Of a DNA stretch of 5,670 bases, positions 1 to 5,633 are shown piece by piece. This DNA comes from Pseudomonadota bacterium (lineage in GTDB: Bacteria > Pseudomonadota > Alphaproteobacteria > Azospirillales > Azospirillaceae): assembly GCA_023412175.1 (NCBI GenBank), contig JAEYOB010000728.1, positions 1 through 5,670 of the forward strand, read 5' to 3'. Made by a program: the position numbers and the translations under genes. The notes beneath the pieces are model-generated. The model did no database searches and had not been told where the DNA came from. It worked only from the letters and a program-made list of their open reading frames with translations. Each line of letters opens with the position of its first letter. The stretch's first letter is position 1.

Positions 1-43
1 GCTCCGGGAACCTCGGAGCGAGGGATAACGCTCCATCCCAACC

Positions 44-112
44 AAAAACGGGCGTCGAATACATCGCTTCCAAGCCTCAGCGGAGGCAAGGACGCAGCAT
101 AGGCCCGTTTTT
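44..112. terminator. Bidirectional terminator-like inverted repeat downstream of kup
   Basis: AAAAACGGGC (44-53) is perfectly repeated in inverted orientation as GCCCGTTTTT (103-112). GCGTC (52-56) can also pair with GACGC (91-95), and the interior holds a small hairpin, GCCTC-AGCG-GAGGC (74-87). Each strand ends its outer arm in a run of five T, as expected for an intrinsic terminator read from either side. It begins 10 bases after the kup stop codon, so it probably ends kup and a convergent gene lying left of the window. The 49-base interior is longer than in a textbook terminator, so the outer stem may need the inner pairings to form. Confidence 0.55.
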
Positions 113-122
113 CCGCGTCCTG

Positions 123-2021
123 CTAGATCTCGATCTGGGTGCCCAACTCCACCACGCGGCCAGGCGGGATGCGGAAGAACTCGGTCGCCGACAGCGCGGT
201 CTTCGACATCATGATGAACAGCGGTTCCCGCCATTTCGGCAGGCCGGTGCGGCGGGACGGGATCAGCGTCTCCCGGCCGAGGAAGAACGAAGTGTCCATC
301 ATGTCGGTGTGCAGGCCGTACTTGCGACAACGCTCCAGCGCCTGGGGAACGTGCGGCTGCTCCATGTAGCCGTAGTGCAGGACCACCCGGAAGAAGCCCT
401 TGCCCAACTTCTCCACCTGGATCGCGCGATCCTCGTAGACCCAGGGCACGTCGTCGGTGATCACCGTCAGGATGATGACGCGCTCGTGCAGAACCTTGTT
501 GTGCTTGATGTTGTGCAGAAGGACGTGCGGCACGACGTCGGGGTTGCCGGTCATGAACACCGCGGTGCCGGCGACGCGCATCGGCGATTCGGGCCTGAGG
601 CGCTCCAGGAACATCTCCATGGGCAGCGAGTCCTGATAAAGCCGCGAGGCCAGGATGTGGCGCCCTTGCCGCCAGGTGGTCATGGTCAGGAACACCACCA
701 CGCCCGCCACCAGCGGGAACCAGCCGCCCTGCGGCACCTTCAGCAGGGTCGAGCCGAACAGTGCGAGGTCCACCACCAGGAAGGCGGAGAAAGCGAAGCT
801 TACCAGCCACGGGCTCCAGTGCCACAGCCGGCGCGCCACCACGGCGGCGAGGATGGCATCGATCACCATGGCGCCGGTCACCGACACGCCATAGGCGGCC
901 GCCAGATTGCTGGACGACTGGAAGGCGATCACCAGGAACACCACGCCGGCCAGCAGCAGCCAGTTGTTGCGCGGGATGTAAACCTGCCCGATCTCGTGCG
1001 CCGAGGTGTGGCGGATCTCGCGGCGCGGCAGATAGCCGAGCTGCACCGCCTGCCTGGCCAGCGAGAAGGCGCCGGAGATCACCGCCTGGCTGGCGATCAC
1101 CGTGGCCGCCGTCGCCAGGACCACCAGCGGGTAGAGCACCCAGTCCGGGGCGAGGTGGTAGAACGGGTTCTCCCGCGCGGCCGGCTCGTGCAGCAGCAGG
1201 GCGCCCTGGCCGTAGTAGTTCAGCAGCAGCGCCGGCAGCACGAACCCCAGCCAGACGAGACGTATGGGGCGGCGGCCGAAATGGCCCATGTCGGCGTACA
1301 GCGCCTCCGCTCCGGTGACTGCCAGCACCACCGCGCCCAACCCGACGAACGTCGCCCAGGGATGCTGGGCGAACAGCAGGGCGGCGTATTCCGGGTCCAG
1401 TGCCCGCAGCACGTCCGGCCATCGGGCGATCTGCACCAGCCCCAACACGGCCATGGTGGTGAACCACAGCAGCATCACCGGGCCGAAGAAGATGCCGACC
1501 TTGCCGGTGCCCTGCCGCTGGAAGACGAACAGAACCACCAGAACCGCCAGCGTGATCGGCACCACGTAGGGCTCGAACACCGGCGTGGCGACCTTCAATC
1601 CCTCGACCGCGCTCAGCACCGAGATGGCTGGCGTGATCAGGCTGTCGCCGAAGAACAGCGCCATGCCGAGGATCGCCAGCCCGATCAGCGCGCGCTGGCC
1701 GCGCGGGCTGGAAAGGCCGCGTTGCGCCAGCGTTCCCAGCGCCAGTACGCCGCCTTCGCCCTTGTTGTCGGCGCGCATGACGACCGCGACGTACTTGACC
1801 GTGACGACGACCATCAATGTCCACGTCACCAGCGACAGCACGCCCAGCACCGTCGTCTCGTTGAGGGGCAGGTGAGTCTCCGCGAACACCTCGCGCATGG
1901 TGTAGAGCGGGCTGGTGCCGATGTCGCCGTACACCACCCCCAGCGCACCGAGCATCAGCGCGGGGAGGCGGTTGGAGGCGGCGTGGCCGCCGGCGGTACT
2001 GGAGGTCTGCACGGTTTCCAT
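123..2021 (-). CDS. kup: Kup-family low-affinity potassium uptake transporter
   Basis: This 632-aa inner-membrane protein imports K+, probably with H+, as established for the Kup/HAK/KT family; E. coli Kup is of nearly the same length (622 aa). The N-terminal signature YGDIGTSPLY (31-40) is intact. Other family blocks are GEGG (88-91), GDSLITPAISVLSA (125-138), TGAEALYADMGHFG (236-249), SQAVISGAFSLARQ (311-324) and NLAAAYGVSVTGAM (372-385). About 12 hydrophobic segments span residues 20-450, followed by a soluble C-terminal domain of about 180 residues ending in ELGTQIEI. The acidic residues D33, E89, D126 and E239 inside the conserved blocks are present. The ATG start is forced, because an in-frame TGA lies 12 bases upstream. 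The nearest Shine-Dalgarno-like sequence, GAAGGGG, is 14 bases away, which is unusually far and may mean weak initiation. The gene is divergent from the small ORF at 2273 and shares its control region. No truncation or frameshift is seen. Confidence 0.96.
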   Translation of the reverse strand: METVQTSSTAGGHAASNRLPALMLGALGVVYGDIGTSPLYTMREVFAETHLPLNETTVLGVLSLVTWTLMVVVTVKYVAVVMRADNKGEGGVLALGTLAQRGLSSPRGQRALIGLAILGMALFFGDSLITPAISVLSAVEGLKVATPVFEPYVVPITLAVLVVLFVFQRQGTGKVGIFFGPVMLLWFTTMAVLGLVQIARWPDVLRALDPEYAALLFAQHPWATFVGLGAVVLAVTGAEALYADMGHFGRRPIRLVWLGFVLPALLLNYYGQGALLLHEPAARENPFYHLAPDWVLYPLVVLATAATVIASQAVISGAFSLARQAVQLGYLPRREIRHTSAHEIGQVYIPRNNWLLLAGVVFLVIAFQSSSNLAAAYGVSVTGAMVIDAILAAVVARRLWHWSPWLVSFAFSAFLVVDLALFGSTLLKVPQGGWFPLVAGVVVFLTMTTWRQGRHILASRLYQDSLPMEMFLERLRPESPMRVAGTAVFMTGNPDVVPHVLLHNIKHNKVLHERVIILTVITDDVPWVYEDRAIQVEKLGKGFFRVVLHYGYMEQPHVPQALERCRKYGLHTDMMDTSFFLGRETLIPSRRTGLPKWREPLFIMMSKTALSATEFFRIPPGRVVELGTQIEI

Positions 2022-2143
2022 GCCGCGGTCTCATTCCCCTTCGACGCGCCCTCGGGCAGGCCCCCCGCACCGAAAGGGCACCTATGGTTCGCAGCTACAA
2101 CATTCGACGAATACCGGGAAATGGCAAGCGGGCGAACCGGAAG

Positions 2144-2164
2144 CGCCTGCCGTACAGGCAGGCG
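2144..2164. repeat. Perfect 8-bp hairpin in the kup leader
   Basis: CGCCTGCC (2144-2151) and GGCAGGCG (2157-2164) form a perfect stem around the loop GTACA. The site lies about 120 bases upstream of the kup start, between kup and the LexA-type boxes. It has no clear T-run on either side (only TTT at 2171-2173 on the plus strand), so it is not a convincing terminator. It could be a leader hairpin in the kup mRNA or a protein-binding dyad. A shorter palindrome, ATTCGACGAAT, follows towards kup at 2102-2112. No regulator can be named. Confidence 0.4.
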
Positions 2165-2183
2165 AGCCTGTTTCGCAGAATGA

Positions 2184-2198
2184 GAACGTAATGCGAAC
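2184..2198 (+). promoter_or_regulatory. LexA (SOS) operator, box 1
   Basis: The sequence GAACGTAATGCGAAC fits GAAC-N7-GAAC exactly. In Alphaproteobacteria such as Rhodobacter, Sinorhizobium and Caulobacter the LexA operator is the direct repeat GTTC-N7-GTTC, or GAAC-N7-GAAC on the other strand. The box lies 75 bases upstream of the small ORF at 2273 and about 160 bases upstream of kup. A second, nearly identical box in opposite orientation lies 12 bases further on, which makes a chance match unlikely. LexA would repress until RecA-stimulated self-cleavage after DNA damage. Binding itself is inferred from the motif. Confidence 0.75.
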
Positions 2199-2210
2199 TT
2201 AAGGCTTGAT

Positions 2211-2225
2211 GTTCCCATTACGTTC
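2211..2225 (-). promoter_or_regulatory. LexA (SOS) operator, box 2
   Basis: The plus strand reads GTTCCCATTACGTTC, an exact GTTC-N7-GTTC. Read on the minus strand it is GAACGTAATGGGAAC, differing from box 1 at a single spacer base. It ends 47 bases before the small ORF start, the usual distance for an operator overlapping a promoter. Boxes 1 and 2 together form a 44-bp dyad (2183-2226): 11 paired bases, one C/C mismatch, then 4 more pairs. No convincing -35/-10 pair could be picked out around the boxes. Confidence 0.75.
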
Positions 2226-2272
2226 TGGCAGGTTTCCTTGGCACACAGCACACCGACGAGAGGGAGGTCGCC

Positions 2273-2371
2273 ATGACGATGATGCGGTTCCTGCGGGAGA
2301 TGTTCACCTTGGTCGCGTTCCTGGGCACCCTGTACGCCTGGACGCTGTTCGGCCACGCCTTCGGACTGTGA
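2273..2371 (+). CDS. 32-aa single-span membrane peptide, probably SOS-induced
   Basis: This short ORF begins ATG ACG ATG ATG behind AGGGAGG (2261-2267), a strong Shine-Dalgarno sequence with 5-base spacing, and ends in TGA. The peptide has a charged start (MTMMRFLRE) and then one hydrophobic helix, about residues 10-27 (MFTLVAFLGTLYAWTLFG), with a short tail HAFGL. R5 and R8 on the N-terminal side suggest an N-in orientation. Two LexA-type boxes lie directly upstream, so expression is probably repressed by LexA and induced by DNA damage. The layout recalls Caulobacter SidA, a 29-aa SOS-induced inner-membrane peptide that inhibits cell division. That parallel is by size, topology and regulation, not by alignment. 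Alternatives are an accessory subunit of a membrane complex or a small toxin-like stress peptide. Internal ATGs at codons 3 and 4 are possible starts, but the spacing favours the first. No clear terminator follows. Confidence 0.72.
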   Translation: MTMMRFLREMFTLVAFLGTLYAWTLFGHAFGL

Positions 2372-2477
2372 GAATGCGGTGGACCTGTCCGTCCAGATGA
2401 GGGGCGCCGGCCCGTTCGGCCATTGCCGCCGGAGGTGGTACCGTTCTTCGGTTTGACGCTTCTCCGGGGTCGCGCTT

Positions 2478-2508
2478 TTGACGCGGTTGTGCCCCGCATC
2501 GGTATAAT
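2478..2508 (+). promoter_or_regulatory. Candidate sigma-70-type promoter of the ATPase gene
   Basis: TTGACG (2478-2483) and a perfect TATAAT (2503-2508) are separated by 19 bases, slightly longer than the ideal 17. Exact TATAAT hexamers are rare in DNA this GC-rich. Transcription would start near 2515, giving a leader of about 130 bases before the ATG at 2644. The spacer length is the main weakness; a shifted -10 (GGTATA) would give 17 bases but a poorer match. Confidence 0.55.
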
Positions 2509-2562
2509 ATCCGAAATCCCAAGCCGGTCAGCGGCTTAACGACCATTAAATGCAGAGTGCAG

Positions 2563-2610
2563 CCACTCCCGCGGGCGGCGGGATGCCACCGCGTGCGCCG
2601 AGGGGAGTGG
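2563..2610 (+). other. Structured 5' leader hairpin upstream of the ATPase gene
   Basis: CCACTCCC (2563-2570) pairs perfectly with GGGAGTGG (2603-2610). Inside, GGCG (2574-2577) can pair with CGCC (2596-2599) and GCGG (2578-2581) with CCGC (2589-2592), closing a 7-base loop. The element lies between the candidate promoter and the start codon, ends 33 bases before the ATG, and has no T-run, so it is not a terminator. It may affect mRNA stability or translation. It matches no riboswitch I recognise. Confidence 0.4.
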
Positions 2611-2643
2611 GCTGTCGGCAGAGACGGTCAGGATTCGGGAGCG

Positions 2644-4164
2644 ATGCGGAACTTCTTTCGAAAGCGGCGAGCCGCCGGGGCGGACGAAGATTTCACCGGC
2701 GGTGGTCCGGTGGGCAGCGGCATCACTGGGCAGTCGAGCCCTGCGCCCCTCTCCGGGGCGGCACCGGCCGACGCGGGGCGTCCCGCGGCCGCCATGGGAG
2801 GGCCTCCCAGGCTGCGTACGGTTCCAGGCTTGGCGGACGCGGCACGCACCGGGCTAAACCCGGCACAGCGCGGCCGGCCGCTCCCCGAGGGCGGAACGCC
2901 GTCCGGCGACGAGACCGAACTGCCACGCTTCACCATGCCGGTGAACGCCGGCTTGCGCGGGCCGCGCGGAACCGCACCGGCGCTGCTTACCGGCATGACG
3001 CCGGAGATGAACGGCCGCCTGCGCGAGGCGTTCACCCCGACGCGGCCAAAGCAGGCGCTGAACGGGCTGTTCATCGGCCGCACCGCGGCGCTGAAGCGGA
3101 TCATATCCGCCGTCGAGGAGGAGAGGGCGCACGTTATACTGTTCGGCGATCGCGGCCGCGGCAAGACCTCGGTCGCCAACGCCATCGAGCAGATCGCGGC
3201 GCAGGCCGGCTATCTGGCGCTGAAGCTCACGTGCAGCGCCGAGTTGAGCTTCGAGGACAGCTTCCGCCATTTCCTGCGGCGGATCCCGTCCACCTATTAC
3301 CGTTCGGGGATGGACAACCCGTTCGCCGCGCGCCGCACCTTCACCAGCTTCAACGAACTGCTGCCCGAGGGCAACTTCAGCGTCACCGAGCTGAACGAAG
3401 TGCTGGCCGGCATCTACGGCACGCACGCGCTGCTGATCCTCGACGAGTATGACCGGATCACCGACGAGGATTTCCGCAACAAGCTGGCGGAAATGCTGAA
3501 GAACCTCACCGACAGCTCCATCGCGGTGACGCTGCTGATCGTCGGTGTCGCCGAGAATCTGGACCAGCTGCTCGGCAAGCACCCGTCGATCCAGCGCTCG
3601 CTGGTGCCGGTCCACCTGCCGCTGATGACCGACAAGGAGATCGAGCGGCTGATCAACGCCGGCGCTGATAACGCCGGCATCACCTTCGCGCCCGACGTTG
3701 TGCGCCGCATTTCCGACTTCGTGCGCGGCCTGCCTTACTACGCCCAGTTGCTGGGCCTGCACGCGGCGCGAAGCGCGGTCAGCCGCGGCTCGACCACGGT
3801 CGAGCGGAGCGATCTGGCGTACGCGGTCAGTCGTTGTCTACAGGAGGCTGAGCGCGGCATCGTCGATTCGTACAACCGGATGCTGGCCGGCGCCCGGCGC
3901 GCCGAACTGGAGGATGTGCTGCACACCGCCGCCCTCTGCCCGGCCGATGAGTACGGTATCTTCGATCCCTCCGAACTGGCCGGCCCGGATGGGCAGCCGG
4001 TCTACAGCGACCTTGACGAGCTGCTGACCCGCCTGGCCGCCGAGGACCACGGAGCGGTTCTGGCGCCGGTGCCGGAGCCTGGGCGGATCCGCTACCGCTT
4101 TCGCAACCAGATGATGCGCCAGTACGTGCTGATGCGGCTTGCCCACGAACGCGGGCAGATCTGA
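2644..4164 (+). CDS. AAA+/STAND-like P-loop ATPase with a disordered N-terminus
   Basis: The 506-aa protein starts at an ATG 10 bases after CAGGA (2629-2633). An upstream in-frame GTG at 2557 would add 29 residues, but that stretch lies in the leader hairpin and lacks a coding look. Residues 1-10 (MRNFFRKRRA) are strongly basic. About 11-115 is a Gly/Pro/Ala-rich, probably disordered stretch. The ATPase core follows: Walker A GDRGRGKTS (168-176, K174), Walker B LLILDEYD (263-270, D267/E268) and a sensor-1-like strand LLIVGVAEN (297-305). HPSIQRSL (313-320) could supply an arginine finger, and GLPYYAQLLG (362-371) sits where sensor-2 or STAND-type GxP motifs lie. The C-terminal part (about 405-506), ending YRFRNQMMRQYVLMRLA, resembles the winged-helix ends of Orc1/Cdc6-like and archaeal-type ATPases. 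Substrate and partners are unknown; DNA or protein-complex remodelling are options. It has its own promoter candidate and terminator, so it appears monocistronic. Confidence 0.9.
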   Translation: MRNFFRKRRAAGADEDFTGGGPVGSGITGQSSPAPLSGAAPADAGRPAAAMGGPPRLRTVPGLADAARTGLNPAQRGRPLPEGGTPSGDETELPRFTMPVNAGLRGPRGTAPALLTGMTPEMNGRLREAFTPTRPKQALNGLFIGRTAALKRIISAVEEERAHVILFGDRGRGKTSVANAIEQIAAQAGYLALKLTCSAELSFEDSFRHFLRRIPSTYYRSGMDNPFAARRTFTSFNELLPEGNFSVTELNEVLAGIYGTHALLILDEYDRITDEDFRNKLAEMLKNLTDSSIAVTLLIVGVAENLDQLLGKHPSIQRSLVPVHLPLMTDKEIERLINAGADNAGITFAPDVVRRISDFVRGLPYYAQLLGLHAARSAVSRGSTTVERSDLAYAVSRCLQEAERGIVDSYNRMLAGARRAELEDVLHTAALCPADEYGIFDPSELAGPDGQPVYSDLDELLTRLAAEDHGAVLAPVPEPGRIRYRFRNQMMRQYVLMRLAHERGQI

Positions 4165-4177
4165 CGCACTTGTTTTG

Positions 4178-4220
4178 AGAAAAGGCCCTCCCCGGTCAGG
4201 TATCGGGGAGGGCCTTTTCT
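4178..4220. terminator. Strong bidirectional intrinsic terminator
   Basis: A perfect 17-bp stem pairs 4178-4194 (AGAAAAGGCCCTCCCCG) with 4204-4220 around a 9-base loop. The GC-rich core is flanked by A-rich and T-rich sides, so both strands have a T-containing tail (CCTTTTCTTGTCC on plus, CCTTTTCTC on minus). It begins 13 bases after the ATPase stop and ends 6 bases before the stop of the convergent small membrane gene, so one hairpin serves both transcripts. Confidence 0.93.
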
Positions 4221-4226
4221 TGTCCT

Positions 4227-4400
4227 TCATCCGCCGCAGGCCCCGACCGCAAACACCACGGCGCCGATCACGCCAATGATGCTGGCGACAATGGCGAGGC
4301 TCCATAGGAACTGACGCCATTCTCCCTGCTTCCAGGCGCTGCGTGCCAAGAGCAGCAGGCAGGCCGCCGCCGCCAAGCCGATGATGTTCCAGACCGACAA
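4227..4400 (-). CDS. Small two-span membrane protein of unknown function
   Basis: The call is a 57-aa protein from a TTG start preceded by CCGGAGAAG, with GGAG 8 bases before the start. The protein begins MSVWNIIGLA. It has one hydrophobic segment at about 4-19, a charged hairpin (ARSAWKQGEWRQ, 19-30) and a second segment at about 31-54, ending GACGG. The charged loop between two helices suggests a small helical-hairpin inner-membrane protein. A GTG at 4433-4431 would give 68 aa but has no good ribosome binding site. The open frame runs on to 4679, yet that part reads as Arg/Ser-rich low-complexity translation and is probably not coding. The stop lies next to the terminator shared with the ATPase gene, which supports a real transcript. 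I do not recognise the family. Confidence 0.6.
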   Translation of the reverse strand: MSVWNIIGLAAAACLLLLARSAWKQGEWRQFLWSLAIVASIIGVIGAVVFAVGACGG

Positions 4401-4924
4401 GGCGGCTTCTCCGGAGATGATGAATGCTTGCACGGGCCGTATAGCATGGCAGTGCCCGATCCCAGATCTACGACCAAGCGAATAGCGTTTTTGGCTTGAG
4501 CGGATGATTGGCGAGGAGCGATCGGGTGTGTCGGCGCGCGGCCTGTGTACCTCCTTGCCGTTTAGGGTAAGGTTGATACAACTTCGATGTGCGCTGAAAC
4601 CGCAAATTTCCCGCCCGCAAGCCCTGGCGCTGCGAATTCGTGGTAGTCTAATCCAATAGATGCCACGCGAAGTGAGCAATATAGATCTTTAAAAACCATG
4701 GAATCACACCGAATCAGAAGGTGGCTTTGCGCATATACCCAATGCGTTCTTCTGTTAATACCTCAGAGTGGTACCGTTCTTCACGACACAGGGGTATCTT
4801 CACCCAAAATATCGGCACAAAGTTGCCATCGGTATGGCGCGGTTGGGAGACCTGCGCGTTGCGGAGTCCGACGAGATTGCCAACGGAATCTTGCGCATTT
4901 ATCCGAATATCGCGGGAGCTGACA
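4401..4924. other. Long, AT-richer intergenic region with no supported gene
   Basis: About 520 bases separate two divergently transcribed genes. Base composition drops here: by count, 4681-4740 is 25/60 GC and 4741-4800 is 27/60, well below the flanking genes. Reading frames that cross it give Arg/Ser-rich translations without recognisable motifs. Features seen are a minus-strand AAGGAGGT (4556-4549) with no start codon at a usable distance, a 15-base sequence also found at 2435-2449 (here 4768-4782), and a weak promoter-like pair TTGCCG/TACAAC (4555-4582, 16-base spacer). It most likely holds the control region of the response regulator, an unannotated small RNA, or decayed sequence. Confidence 0.5.
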
Positions 4925-5608
4925 ATGGAACCAGTGCGAGCCTTTCTGATCGATTCCAACAAGCTCTTCCGGGAGGGGCTCAAGCGCCTGCTGGATGATT
5001 CACCTTTTCAGATCGTCGCCGAAGCCGGCAACCTGCGCGAGGCGGTTTCCACCGTCGAGAGCGGGATGCGCCCTCAACTGATTCTGCTCGATCTGGTGAG
5101 CGGCGGCGATGAGGAGGCCGAGGGGATGCGTCGCCTGCGTGCCAACTTGCCGGACGCCCGCATGGTCATCCTGACCAGCGACCTTTGCACCCGCCGTCTG
5201 GCGAACGCACTGGAGGCCGGCGCCGACGGCTATCTGATGAAGGATCTCTCGTCGGACGCGCTGGCGCAGTCGCTGCGTCTGGTGATGATGGGCGAGAAGG
5301 TGTTCCCGACGCACCTCGCCGCGCTGCTGATCAGCGGCCGGGTGAACGGCAACGGCACCGATATGCCGGTGTCGCGCAAGGGCCTGTCGCAGCGCGAGGT
5401 GCAGATCCTGCGCTGCCTGTTGAACGGCGACTCCAACAAGATGATTGCCAACCACCTCAACATCACCGAGGCGACCGTCAAGGTCCACCTCAAGAGCCTG
5501 CTGCGCAAGATCAACGCCTCGAACCGCACGCAGGCCGCCATCTGGGCATTGAACAACGGCATCGGCGACCAGCCGGCCGACGTGAACGTCAGCGCCGGCA
5601 TGGCCTGA
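4925..5608 (+). CDS. NarL/FixJ-family response regulator with LuxR-type HTH
   Basis: This 227-aa cytoplasmic transcription factor starts at an ATG 6 bases after GGGAG (4914-4918). The frame is open further upstream to 4721, but that extension is AT-rich and non-conserved in look, while the receiver domain begins at once with MEPVRAFLIDSNKLFREGL. Receiver, about 4-120: phospho-acceptor D56 (LILLDL), T84 (ILTSD) and K106 (YLMKD) are present. The usual acidic pair is D10-S11, so the second acid that helps bind Mg2+ is replaced by serine. A linker (about 137-150) leads to the LuxR-type HTH (153-211): LSQREVQIL, then NKMIANHLNITEATVKVHLKSLLRKI. It should bind DNA as a dimer after phosphorylation. 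No histidine kinase is adjacent here, so it may be an orphan or its partner lies outside. Azospirillum FlcA, a flocculation regulator, belongs to the same broad family, but I cannot claim identity. Confidence 0.93.
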   Translation: MEPVRAFLIDSNKLFREGLKRLLDDSPFQIVAEAGNLREAVSTVESGMRPQLILLDLVSGGDEEAEGMRRLRANLPDARMVILTSDLCTRRLANALEAGADGYLMKDLSSDALAQSLRLVMMGEKVFPTHLAALLISGRVNGNGTDMPVSRKGLSQREVQILRCLLNGDSNKMIANHLNITEATVKVHLKSLLRKINASNRTQAAIWALNNGIGDQPADVNVSAGMA

Positions 5609-5615
5609 AGCGCTT

Positions 5616-5633
5616 CCGGCCTCCCCCGGCCGG
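5616..5633 (+). terminator. Weak terminator-like hairpin after the response regulator
   Basis: CCGGCC (5616-5621) and GGCCGG (5628-5633) form a perfect 6-bp GC stem around TCCCCC, starting 8 bases after the TGA. Only a short T-run (CCCCCCTTTCC, about 5641-5651) follows at a distance, so this is a poor intrinsic terminator and could be incidental in GC-rich DNA. Confidence 0.3.

Noticed and set aside
309..2183. A 624-codon open frame on the plus strand opposite kup
   Set aside because: It is rich in His, Gln and Arg with no motif, as expected for the antisense of a GC-biased gene; Kup on the other strand is unambiguous.
2238..2256. Possible sigma-54 promoter (TTGGCACACAGCAC) before the small ORF
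   Set aside because: The GG and GC elements do not have the required spacing.
2273..2371. KdpF- or CydX-type accessory subunit as identity of the small peptide
   Set aside because: Size and single helix fit, but there is no kdp or cyd gene nearby and the sequence does not resemble either as I know them.
2557..2643. GTG start giving the ATPase 29 more residues
   Set aside because: The stretch lies within the leader hairpin and has no Shine-Dalgarno; the ATG at 2644 is better placed.
4455..4526. Distant inverted repeat CCCGATC / GATCGGG
   Set aside because: Seven bases separated by 58 are easily found by chance and no other structure supports it.
4401..4679. Extension of the minus-strand small membrane protein to 150 aa
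   Set aside because: The added 93 residues are Arg/Ser-rich with no pattern, and the region has intergenic composition.
4721..4924. N-terminal extension of the response regulator from 4721
   Set aside because: The translated stretch is AT-rich and motif-free, and GGGAG sits 6 bases before the ATG at 4925 where the receiver domain begins.
4768..4998. 76-codon plus-strand frame overlapping the regulator start
   Set aside because: It has no ribosome binding site or recognisable motif and overlaps the clear receiver domain out of frame.
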